Source of the DNA: Kingdonia uniflora
Taxonomy: Eukaryota; Streptophyta; Magnoliopsida; Ranunculales; Circaeasteraceae
Reading direction: 5' to 3'
Assembly: GCA_014058105.1 (NCBI GenBank)
Contig: JACGCM010001927.1
Coordinates: forward strand, 1,054,001 to 1,118,000
DNA length: 64,000 nt
The notes beneath the pieces were generated by a model. The model saw only the letters and a list, made by a program, of their open reading frames with translations, had not been told where the DNA came from and searched no databases. Positions 46,257 to 56,344 of the stretch are shown here, one piece after another. Within the stretch, counting starts at the first letter, position 1. Every line of letters starts with the position of its first letter. A program made the translations under genes and the position numbers.

Positions 46257-49200
46257 CTATTTCTTTTTAACTCTGCTAGATTTTCTTGATGGGAGAGCAG
46301 TCGACCTTCCTCTCACAACAAGAGTAGGTAAGAATACACTCGAGCTTCCCCCAATTTCAGTCCTGGATGCCATATATTCTGGAGCTCGTTCAACAACAAT
46401 TTTTCTCCCTTGAGCTATCTGTTCAGCCGTCGTGATCCCAATACCACGATCCATAACCCCAATTGCATCTATGCTCGAGATATCGAGTTTACATACACAA
46501 GTCCTTCCAGAGAAACAATCTTGCATCAAATCTCTCTCAACCTGCAGGAATTTTATTTCCTTGACAAAAAATACAACCAATACGCTTAATTGCCATTGAT
46601 GCAAAGCTTCACCATCACATTTTTCTTGTTCGTGAACTACTAGTTCCTTAAAGGCTTGGTGAGCAACAGCAGCGAGTTTGTTATCCCTTAAGCGACGAGC
46701 TTTTAATTCAGCCAATTCAGCTGTTAATTGATCAATACGTTTACTCATCTGCCTTGTAAGATCTATCGACTTCTGCCGAGAGTTTGTGAGATCAATACGC
46801 ATATTCTCCACTAACTCTTCTTTTCGACGAAGAGATTCCTTCATCTCTCGACTCCCCTCACCAGAAGAAATTTCACCATCCCTTTTATCCAATTCAAATT
46901 TAAGATCTTTCTGATACTTCATTTCACGTACACGTAATTCCCGCTCCGATTCGGAAATTCGCGTACAGAGTTGATTAATTCTTTCATTCGTCTCCTTCTC
47001 ACATTGTACAGCCATCCTCACGTTTTCGTGAGCGTGGGCCGAATCGTCTGCCAAACTTTTGTTCATGGCTTGAATCTCTGCTAAATCAGCCCTGCTCTGA
47101 GCCTCTCTCCCTTTTAAATGACGTAAATCAGCCTTCAAACGATCTAACTTGGCAATCATACTATCACGTATTTGTACAGAGTTACGCAATTCTCGATCTT
47201 TTTCCACAATACTACTGCTTAATTTTTCAAATTCGGCCTCAGATATAGCAAAATTAGTTCACGCAGTATCCAGGTCGATCTCTCTCTTCAACAACTGCTC
47301 GTTCAGAGTACGAATGTTATATTTCATATCAGATATCTCTTCATTTAATGCTCTAATACGGTATTCGGCTAACTCAGCCTCGTGCCAAGAACCTGACGCA
47401 GCCTTTTCCTTCAACTTGACAAGTTTACTGGTAAGTTGGTTCAAAGCCGAATCCCTGCTTAAAATTGTTGTAGTCTTATCCTCGACTTGTCTCTTAGCTT
47501 CTTCGAGCTTCAAAGAAAGCTTCACATTATCATCCAATTGATCTTCATACTAGGAAATCAAAGCCTCATATTCTTCTGCATACTCAGCATTATACAAAAG
47601 AGTCTGCTCTTCTCTCTTTCAAGCAATGTCTAGCTCCTTCTGCATAACAATTAGTAGGGACTCACAACATCAGTACCTGATGGGGAAACAGATCAACAGA
47701 AGCATACTGACAGACTTGCAGTACAGATACCTGCAAGCTCGAGATAGCAAATTCTTCCTTGGCCTACCGACCATAACATGTTTTGGTCGCAAGACAGAGT
47801 GTACATACACAAACATCCTGAACTAGAATAAACATGTATGGTACATATCCTTTCTTCTATTAAATTCTTGTTCATCTTGTTATTAATTTATCTGAATTAT
47901 CTAACCTGCAATTCAGCAGAGGATTTTTTCTCCACTTCAAGCAGACCCTCTAAGTCTACAACTCTGAGGCGCGAGCTTTCTATCTCATACAATACGGAGT
48001 TTCGTAAGAAAAATGTTATTGGCATTAAACAACAATAAAATATTACAAAGCTCGAGCTCATGTTTCACAACCAATGTTGCATTACACGATCATCCTACCT
48101 GATTAATAGCTTCCTGATTATCGACAGCGGTCTTTTCAGCAACAATCAGACCAACCTCCATTTCCTCAACCTCCTCTTCATCCATAATTTCCTTCTCCTC
48201 ATAATTCCCTTCGCTGAATGCCATAATCTCTGCCTTTGTATTCCTCAGCTGGTAGAGCTTCCCCGCAAGGTTGTTCCGAGAAGTAGTGGACATGGTAACC
48301 AATCGCTCTGCTTCGGCTACACTTTCGGCCCCAACTTCCTTTAGCTTTAGGGCAGCAGCTTCCCTTTCTTTCTCCAACTCCAGCTGGAAAGCTTCCCTCT
48401 CCCGAGTCAGGTTCTCTTCCAACTAGTTTTTCTCCCCCTCGAGCTAGGAGATCCTCTTTTCTAGCTCAATCGACCTATCCTGGAAACTAAGCTGAACCCC
48501 CCTCAGAGCACGAGCAAACTATAAAAAGAAATAAGTTAGCTCGAGCAAAAAAATAGCTCGACAAAATCAACTATTTACTAACCTTCTTAAACTCATCATC
48601 CATAACGGCAACCATCTTCTCTCGAGCTTTAGCTCGACATTGTTCCTCCAAGAGACCAGCTTCAACCTCAAAACGCAGCCTCAAGTCCGACCCCTCAACG
48701 ATCTTATCGCTTTCCTCTAGTACCACCTGCGACTTTGTGGGAGAAGTTACCTTCCTCCTCTTATTGCTATCGTCCACACTGCCTGATGTAACAGAACGAG
48801 AAGCGGCCCCCCTTTTTACAGCCTTCCTCTTTGCCAGGTTCTGTACAACAATGCTAGAGACAGTGGCCATGTCTACTGGCCCATCTGGCATTTCATTGAG
48901 CCCCGCGAGCTTCAAAGGTGTATTAAGTTTAGGAGTTGACAATTTCTCTTCTATTGAGCCTGAAGTTTTCGCAGCCATTCTCCTATTCGCTTGAGATCTC
49001 CTGACCTTGTTGTCCTTACTAGCTACCCTTTTAAACCTACTTATCTCTAACTCTTTGAGAACAGCTTCGAGCTCAGTGCCTTCCCTGGCAACGGCGTCTA
49101 TAAAAGATTCCTTCCTCGAAACTTTGTAATTAATTCCTGTATAAAAAATTGGCAACGTAAGATACAAATCAACTACAGAAATATAGTTCAACATACAAAT

Positions 49201-50740
49201 GATAGTTTAATTTTTAATGGTATACTTACCCTTTGTTATAGTTCTATTATTAAGTTCCAGAGGTTCCTCATCAGAGCGCTGAAGACATTCACCAGACACC
49301 CATAAAAGGTTGTCGTTCCACACTCGCCCTGCTGAAGACAGGTCGAAGAAGCATGGTCTTGAAGAACTAGAATAAATATATGCACCATCAGTTGCTGTGA
49401 CATATTTCACAGCATAATACTTAAGAAAATCCTTGGCAGTAATCCTCCTCTCACTACCAGATGCAGCCCATATCTCATTAAGGATTTTGCATACAAGAAT
49501 AACTTCCCAAAAATTGTAATTCAATTGCGCCGGGCAATCCTCAATCATATTCATAACACTCTTAGCCAAATTTCTCAAAGGCAGTGTCAGCCCATAGTCG
49601 AACTGGGCTAAATAGCACCAAAACCCATCAGTTCGACTATCCTTCACCAAGCCTTGAACGTACTCCAAGGATACTTCATCCCCCAAACGCATGCACTTCT
49701 TTTCTTTAGCCAAATCAGGCAACAAATATAGGTAATCCCCTCCTTGACTGAAACTACAAGTCCTAAAGAAATTACCCCTATATCCGAAGGCGTGTCCCCA
49801 AATCCCATTTATACTATTTTTGGCCTTACAGAATTCCCTAAACTGACTAGAACCTATTGGGAACTCAACTCGTGAGCCCTTCAGGCGAGGCCATTCTACC
49901 AATTCGGCGATAGTATCCTCCTCATCCCCTACTCCAATGACAAGAAATAAGTGCCCTACGAGGTCTACTTCATCAGCCTTTGCACAACCGAAAGTCGAAA
50001 CCATACTTATCTACAGTAAAGGGTCTACTTTACAAGACGCTAATCCCACAAAACTTACAGAGGGTCTAGGTATATATATCAATTTTTATCTCGCACTACT
50101 AGATCAGTTATACAATTACTAAACTGTCACCAAATTGATTTGTATCGCCCCACAGTCATTATTCCCATTGTTATTTTTATTTCATTTTTGTGTTTGGGTA
50201 GGGATTACATAGTTATCCCGACACAATAAATTTTTGTATACAAAAACTCTTATAAACCCAAAGACAGACTTACCTTCAATACCCGAGTGAGAGTCTGCAG
50301 CGTTGGTCCGCACCAGTTTGCTCAATTTCTGCAACTTTTGCAAAACCTCCTCGATCTCCGCCTCCTCTTGTAGTTTAAAATTGAGACTCCTAGTCACTGC
50401 CTTCCTCTTATCCTTTCCTCCTTCAGCGGTAATGGAATCGTCAATTAAGATCTCTTTTTTTTCTCTCTCTCTCTTTAACCCTTCTCTTCTTTTTTTGGTT
50501 TTCTGTATTCGGAGGGGGAGGAGAGGGGGTACTTATGCACCTTTCCCCGAACTGCTGGCGGTTTAGAGTTTTCCAGTAAGCAGTCCGCGATTCCTGAACC
50601 GAGCCATCTGTTCGTCTGAACCTTTCAGACGTGTCGTACCGCTTCGGTGAAAATACCTTCCCATCATTACACCAAATAATATACTTTAGCGTATCTCTCA
50701 GCCTCTTGGTCCTACTCTTTTCGCAATACCCCAAACTCAT
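46257..50740 (-). pseudogene. Antisense multi-exon accessory gene of element C (globular domain plus long coiled coil)
   Basis: Reverse strand. Exon 1: 50740-50274, starting MSLGYCEKSRTKRLRD, with a frameshift in an A-run near 50455. Intron 50273-50011 (GTAAGT...TAG). Exon 2: 50010-49230, the globular domain (WGHAFGYRGNFFRT, FWCYLAQFDYGLTLPL, CPAQLNYNFWEVILVCKIL, SSSSRPCFFDLSSAG). Intron 49229-49137 (GTAAGT...CAG). Exon 3: 49136-48583, with basic NLS-like KRKAVKRG and SNKRRK. Intron 48582-48519. Then a coiled coil (EREAFQLELEKEREAAALKL; 46257-47207 is a clean 316-codon stretch with RSRADLAEIQ-type heptads) ending RKSSRVKKK*. Two TAG codons occur in exon 4. Exon 2 recalls the Pfam Transposase_28 'putative gypsy type' family (memory only). 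The gene is convergent with pol. Best preserved of three copies; role unknown, nuclear location inferred. Confidence 0.7.
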
Positions 50741-51040
50741 GATTATGAATTTTCTACTTTAAAATTTTACGTACATTTATTTGCCTTACTTTTTTCACCT
50801 TGACTTTAACGTCAATATCAGTTAGCAACACAAATTCTAAAATTCAGTTTCAGCAATAATCCTAGTCATAGCCAATTTTCGTGAACAAATTTTTCTTCAA
50901 GTAATTTCGGGCAATTACATTTCAAAAATTCAAAAATACAGTAGTCAATCACTCCAATCCCTAAGATACTTGCATTTGAAGCAACCGGTGTGCCCAACAA
51001 TTCCACAAGCCTTCAGCGGCCCAGAGGCGATACCCCTATC

Positions 51041-51322
51041 CTAATTGATGATCTCCTCCCTGACCATCATCTGGAAAAACTTTTTACGATCTTCACCAAA
51101 CCGCCAATAGGTACGCATGGACTCAGACCAGTACACGCAGTTTGTTTCCTTGCCCCTTTCTATATCTGTCTTACCCTCGTAGTTCGCTCGGGTATCGAGC
51201 AGAACCGCATCATAACCTTGCTGCCTGAACATAGCTTCCTTTATTTCATCAATCTTGAATGCTAAATGTAAGTCATTCAACACACACGCTTCAACAATCC
51301 TCTGAGAACGAGTCTTCACCAT
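51041..51322 (-). pseudogene. Antisense accessory ORF a2 of element C
   Basis: Starts at the internal MVKTRSQRIVEACVLN (an upstream in-frame ATG at 51349 exists, but MVKTRSQ matches the starts in A and B). Then FKIDEIKEAMFRQQGYDAVL, and YWSESMRTYWRFGEDRKKFF, and it ends REEIIN*. About 94 codons, apparently open. Preceded by TATAAAAG (reverse strand of 51361-51368). Conserved with 13728-14086 and 55051-55404. No domain recognised. Confidence 0.6.
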
Positions 51323-51360
51323 TTTTTTTATATGAATAACCTTCTTCAAAACAAGTTACA

Positions 51361-51368
51361 CTTTTATA
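51361..51368 (-). promoter_or_regulatory. TATA box of antisense unit a2, element C
   Basis: TATAAAAG on the reverse strand, about 40 bp before the a2 ATG; conserved in position with elements A and B. Confidence 0.55.
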
Positions 51369-51908
51369 CTGTTCAGTTAACAGGACTAATTTTTCGATTG
51401 ACTATACGCAACGTATTTCAGTTTCTATAACCAACTCTTCCCGGGTTCGAGCTACTTACTATTATTTTTTCGTGCTTAATCGAGCTCTCTAAAGTTTATA
51501 TTTCAAGCTTTATGTTTACATCTGTTAAGCTCGATTCATTTACGAGGTAGGTAAGGTATGTTATCCCACAAACTATTCACTCCCATATTTTGTACAACTC
51601 GATAACATGTCGCCTATTTCTGCCTTTTGCTAGTAAGAAACAAGCAAAATATTCTTTTATTACGCTCGATTTTTATCTAACAAGTTGGTTATAGGACTAC
51701 TCCTACAGCGTTCCTTTACAATTACAAAATCAAGCTTTTTGAAGCTCGATATTACAAATACTTTCTCAAACACGAGGAGAAGTCTCTAGTTCTTTTCTCG
51801 TTGTCAAGATAACGTTGATCTTCCTGAGATACCTCAGTCACAACTCAAAAATTGCAAGACTGCAACAGGTCAAAAACCTCTTTCCCCTTTATTTCCCTGC
51901 AGGATGAA
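51369..51908 (-). other. Spacer between a1 and a2 of element C
   Basis: No coding sequence recognised. An acceptor-like CCTGCAG on the reverse strand at about 51896-51902 follows the a1 ORF, as in element A. Confidence 0.35.
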
Positions 51909-52247
51909 TTAAAAGAAAAGCGATGACACCGAAAGAAGCGATCCATCTTCCACCTCCACCACCACCGTCTCTTCCTCCTTATCCCCACTAACCCGGAGTT
52001 TGTAGAAATTAAAGAGGACTCCTACCTTAGAAATCGGAACATCAATAGAGACCAGGGATTTTGCATCGCATACACCCCGGCCGCTAAATCGGATGCTAAA
52101 TAATACCCATAAATATTTTAAACAATACTCCTTCAACAAAATAGCACAGGAAATCTCCCTACTCTGATAACCACAAAACCATATCCAGAATCCCTTCATG
52201 ATGAAAGAAAACTGGGTATGATACACTTGATTCCTCATCTTCGCCAT
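51909..52247 (-). pseudogene. Antisense accessory ORF a1 of element C, diverged
   Basis: Begins MAKMRNQVYHTQFSFIMKG, matching the MV.(T/I)R.Q start of a1 in A and B by position and spacing, with WFCGYQS resembling (R/L).YFGYH. Beyond that the reading frame differs; the DNA encoding a glycine/arginine-rich tail in A is here read as Glu/Val-rich, indicating a frameshift. It lies just inside the 3' LTR under a TATA box (52369-52378). Homology is by position and a short match, so moderate. Confidence 0.4.
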
Positions 52248-52368
52248 GATTTTGCAAAGGTACGCTTCCAAAAAACTTTTTTTTTTTTCTTACCCTACAA
52301 AACAGACATGTTTGTTTTTATCTGCAGCGAAGATGTGTTGCAGGTTATTCGACGATCAACTCTGACCA

Positions 52369-52378
52369 CTATTTATAG
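52369..52378 (-). promoter_or_regulatory. TATA box of antisense unit a1, element C
   Basis: CTATAAATAG on the reverse strand (self-complementary), about 120 bp before the a1 ATG. Confidence 0.5.
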
Positions 52379-52577
52379 CGATACCGCATTTAATGCAAGT
52401 TGCTTCCTCAAACAGTCATCCGCTCAGGAAAACTAATAGTCTGCCCATAACACTCACGCGTCATAATGACAACACACTCTTCAATACAGCATTCCATTTT
52501 TCAAGTGTCGCTTACGTCATCATAAGGTCCAAGTTTTAGGGTTTTTCTCAACTAAAGTCATACGTGACTTCAGTTAC

Positions 52578-52584
52578 GAGGGGG
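52578..52584 (+). other. Polypurine tract of element C
   Basis: GAGGGGG followed by CAAT and then the 3' LTR start TGTAGGGAC. Elements B (AAGGGGGCAAT) and A (GAGAGGGGGCGGT) have the same arrangement. It primes plus-strand DNA synthesis. Confidence 0.75.
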
Positions 52585-52588
52585 CAAT

Positions 52589-53176
52589 TGTAGGGACTTT
52601 TCCCTCGAGCTATGGACACTCGATCTCATCTATACCTCGAGCTCTAGAAGACTCGATCTTATGCAGTACCAGACTCACGCATAAACAAACACGGTAACAG
52701 TTACACATCGACCACGAACTCAACCAGAACGTGGATCGTCTACAACATATGTAAACAGAACAAGTCAACATACACCTGTCTCCCACGAGCTAGCAGTTAC
52801 ACACTCAACTGCCCATGACTCCCACTTTTAGGAGAACGTGTTTGAGCCTGATTTCAAGCTGAGAATAGGGTCTATAAAAAGGCAGAGCTCCTAAGGAAAA
52901 GGGAGGTCAACGGAGAATTCGATACATACAATTATCTAATCTCTAGCTATTTTATCTTAGATTAATTCTTGTAATCAGATTCTCTCACTTTCTCAAGCAA
53001 TAATACTACTTTCACAAAATTCTTCACTCAAGGCCGTGGTTATTACCTATTCACAGGTTTTCCACGCTAAAATCCCGGTGTCAAGTGTTATCTCTTATTT
53101 AATTTTTGGTATAGTAGTTCTTGGTGTAAGGATCGATTTCAAGCTAGTTCAAGCTTTACGAAATCTGGTCCCTACA
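52589..53176 (+). repeat. Element C 3' LTR
   Basis: 588 bp, TGTAGGGACTTTTCCC ... GGTCCCTACA, followed by the CTAGG duplication. TATAAAAAGG at 52873. Confidence 0.93.
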
Positions 53177-53181
53177 CTAGG

Positions 53182-54890
53182 CTTTAACTATTTTTGCTGT
53201 GTTTCAATATTTGTATTTTATCCACATGATAGTGCAGCTTATATCATATTGCCTAACCTATATAACAAAAGAACAAAGAATATAGACAACTATTTTTAGA
53301 GTATACTTTGTTTATTGATAATAAGTAGTGCAATTGAATGTAAGTCGCTCACAAAATCAATAATTGTCCCAAGATTTACAAGACCAATTTTTGATGCATG
53401 TTTTGCTTGCAACTTTAGCAGTTTATGGAAGAATCCCTTATCGTACCTATTGTACGTCTTGATTACATCTTATATGGCATCAAACTTATACATATTGATT
53501 CTCTTCAGACCATTCAGGTTCACATTGATTTGATTATTTACTCCAACAACATAGCTATTATTTTAAGTATTTTTGTGAATCTCATATTGTAGGATCTAAA
53601 GCTGTTATATAACAGTAAGTGTAGTATAAATGACTATGCCACTTGTTCTTCATTAAGTATAATAATTTGCCTGAGAAGTTTTGAATTGTTGCAAATAAAA
53701 ATCATAAGCCAACTTTGCCAAAAGCTTGAAAGCTAAATTATTATACAAGACTTACAGTACTAATATCCGTCAATGGATTACAAGAATCCAATAATAATCC
53801 ATGTAATCGCAATACCCCATTCTTATAACGAACACAAAATCAGCAACTAAGCTTCTATTGACTAACTTAAAAAGTTTTTTGTATATGCAACCTTTCAGGT
53901 TTATGTTTCTTTACAAATGTTGCTAATCTTTGAGGAATCCAGGCATTACATGTTGGAGCCACCAGGGATCTTTTCATTTAGGTAAGTGAAAGATGTGTAA
54001 CTTCACTTTCTTTGGATCATTTGCCATGTTGTTTATATCCACCTAACATGTCATGCTAATTTTTTTTAGTTTGATTTTTGGTAATATTAATTTGGCTAAA
54101 AATGAGGTTCACTTGCATTAATTCTGAAGATATCTTTGTAATTAAGTGAATTATTGATGAATTGCAAGTTTGAGGATTGGGAGGAACCACTTGTAATAGC
54201 CATAAGCAGTTTAAATGCTAAACTATATTTTAACGTAACCATGTTATCTCCTCAGTAACATTGATTAAAGTAACAAGACATTTATCGGCTATGAGCGATC
54301 GATAATTGGTTGTATTATTTACACGATTATTTTAATTTGTTAATCTTTCAGTGTCTCATCTTAGTTTTAATTACCTAGTTGCTTTATTGGCTATAAAAGT
54401 TCCTAACACAAATTTGATAATTATAATTTTTTTTTGTAGGTCCAGTGTGTACTTAAAACACCTCAATATTGATGATAAGACGCTAATCTTTTTGTTTAGA
54501 CGCATGAAAGATTGACAGCATTTTCTTTTTATAATTGTAAAGTTCAAGTTTTAAAATAGTGTGATAAATCAATCTACTGTTTGAATTCTTTATTATAAAT
54601 AAAAAAATTCATATGGCTTACTCAGTTTTATGTATCTTTTAATATTTAAATTATGGATTGAACAAATTTTGCAATTTAATTTGAAATGTTCACTATGAAA
54701 AACGACAATAATTTTGGTCATTTTTTAGCGACTATGTTATAAGTCACATTTTGAAAGAAAAATGACTACCCAGATAGACACTGAAAAATACGACAATGTC
54801 AAAAACGACGGCTGAAACAACTATGATTCACGTCGTATTAATCAAAAATGACAGGTATTGCTGTCGTATTTTTCTATTTTTTGTATAGTG
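53182..54890. other. CACTA interior right of element C, with one exon-like segment
   Basis: AT-rich. 53899-53981 is bounded by TTTCAG and GTAAGT and encodes LIFEESRHYMLEPPGIFSF in one open frame, so it may be an exon of a captured gene; the gene is not recognised. The right subterminal GTCGT/ACGAC repeats occupy 54700-54890. Confidence 0.35.
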
Positions 54891-55018
54891 TAGTTCGCTC
54901 AGAGAAGTTGAAATCAAATAAATTGTGAACTTGATTTGAGGGTGTGGAATTTAGGGATAAGGGGGATTTGATACAGATCATCCTATATATTGAATGGGGA
55001 ATTGTCGTAATCGTGGAT

Positions 55019-55028
55019 TATAAATAAG
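55019..55028 (+). promoter_or_regulatory. TATA box of antisense unit a2, element B
   Basis: TATAAATAAG about 25-30 bp before the a2 ATG at 55051, unusually close, so the transcript leader would be very short. Confidence 0.5.
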
Positions 55029-55050
55029 GTTGGAAATTAAAAGAAGAAAA

Positions 55051-55404
55051 ATGGTGAGGACTCATTCTCAAAGTGCTCGACACGCTTCTGAGGGCCATTT
55101 AGCGATAAAGGTTGCTGAAGTTCATGAGAGGATATTTGGGAGGTTAGATTATGATGCTAATTTCCCTGAATCTGAAATACAGTTTGATGGTTTAATTTCG
55201 AGGGCGAGGGAGAACGAGGTTGGGCGTCATTTTTGGTGTGAGGTATTTCTTGAATTGATCGCTGGGCCTGAAGCTCAAAAATCTGTAGTAAAGAAAATTG
55301 TCCTAGAGGAAATAGCTGAGGAAGATGAGAGGATTGTTGGGAATGTACTAATTAGGTGTGGCACTACAGGGCATCTTGGTTGTTTTATGTGTGACTATGT
55401 TTGA
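55051..55404 (+). CDS. Antisense accessory ORF a2 of element B
   Basis: Starts MVRTHSQSARHASEGHLAIK (chosen over ATG 55030 because the MVRT start is shared with A and C). It continues VHERIFGRLDYDANFPES, HFWCEVFLELIAGPEAQ, AEEDERIVGNVLIRCGTTG and ends CFMCDYV. 117 codons with no internal stop: the best-preserved a2. Homologues at 13728-14086 and 51041-51322. No domain recognised; function unknown. It sits just after the CACTA insertion, which separates it from a1 at 35963. Confidence 0.6.
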   Translation: MVRTHSQSARHASEGHLAIKVAEVHERIFGRLDYDANFPESEIQFDGLISRARENEVGRHFWCEVFLELIAGPEAQKSVVKKIVLEEIAEEDERIVGNVLIRCGTTGHLGCFMCDYV

Positions 55405-56344
55405 AAGGGTGAATTTATGTTAGTTCGAATAAAGTAAGTTAAATAAAGGGAAAATACTTATGTTATGAATTTTTTCCTTGTTTGTTATGAATGTTGTTGG
55501 AAATAAATATTTAAATTTTGATATGGCGTAGCATTGAAAATGACGTCAGAAGTTGTATAAGTAACATGAGTAGGAGAATAGGAATTAGATTATCAGTATT
55601 TTATTGGAGAAAAAGTTTGATTGCGTGTGAGTAGAATGTATCATCATGAGTATGGGAAGGTGTGAGAGGGATTTTCGCAGGAGAGAGAGAAATATATTTA
55701 AATATAGGACTTGGAGTAATGATGAAAAGACATTTTTACCCAAAAGGTACGAATCGTCTTTCATGAATAGTAAAAGGGACGCCTCGGTTCCAAAATTGAG
55801 GGTGGCTTGTGTGAGCTCCAATAACTACCAGCAATTGGAAAGAGAAAATATAAATATCCTTTCCTCTTCTTCACTCAAACGTTTGCAAAAAATATGGAGA
55901 CAAAAAACTTGAGAGAGAGGAAAAATTGAGTTATAGAGATTTTAGAGAAAGAGTAAACCAAAGTAGCCATCGAAACCAGAGGGAAAAGGGGAATGCCATT
56001 GTGAAGTTTGAGGAAAAACCCTTGTTGCGAAGTTCTATTGTAAAAGAGGAGGCATTTGAGATCCCAATATTCATTTTTTAACATTGCAGGTTAGTGGTTT
56101 ATGGTTGATTGCAATGATTTTTTTATTTTTGTGATTTAGAAGAATCATATGGTGATGGATGTGAAGTTTACTATTTTTGTGTGGATCTGAAATTTGAAAA
56201 GTTTGCTATTTTTTAGGAAGCTTGCAAAAAGTGGTTTTGCCTCTCTATAATTTGGAGTTTTGTATGAAGAAGCATAAATGTTCTTGTATTATATAATATA
56301 TATAAAATAAATTATAAAGAAATTTGATTGGAATACCTAGACCT
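55405..56344 (+). pseudogene. Antisense accessory ORF a3 of element B and following degraded sequence
   Basis: An open frame of 88 codons (55646-55912) starts MSMGRCERDFRRRERN and contains YRTWSNDEKTFLPKRYESS; exon 1 of the C antisense gene has MSLGYCEKSRTKRLRD and KYIIWCNDGKVFSPKRYDTS at the same place. Beyond 55912 frames shift (SYRDFRERVNQSSHRNQREK, KFEEKPLLRSSIVKEEAF). Basic, no known domain. Confidence 0.5.

Larger units (their letters stand above)
38081..53176 (+). mobile_element. Tat element C, complete with both LTRs
   Basis: LTRs 38081-38669 and 52589-53176 are flanked by CTAGG (38076-38080 and 53177-53181), a perfect 5-bp target duplication. In order: 5' LTR, PBS, gag, protease, RT, dual RNase H, integrase on the plus strand; a 155-bp tandem repeat; antisense genes on the minus strand; polypurine tract; 3' LTR. 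By eye the LTRs are roughly 94-95% identical, so C inserted more recently than element A formed. The extra RNase H and antisense genes place it in the Tat lineage (compare Grande, which is known for an antisense gene). Confidence 0.92.
36909..54890. mobile_element. CACTA element containing nested Tat element C
   Basis: The left end is CACTACAACAAAAAC at 36909; the right end, reverse-complemented, is CACTATACAAAAAATAG at 54890. TAG at 36906-36908 and TAG at 54891-54893 are the 3-bp target duplication. Both subterminal zones carry many (T)ACGAC / GTCGT motifs (36935-36985 and 54700-54870), different from the GCCACGG type of the element at 381, so this is another CACTA subfamily. Without element C (38081-53176 plus one TSD copy) it would be about 2.9 kb. 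No transposase is recognisable. It sits in the antisense spacer of Tat element B. Confidence 0.85.

Noticed and set aside
48737..48994. Plus-strand ORF in element C
   Set aside because: Shadow of exon 3 of the antisense gene, which has homologues and splice sites.
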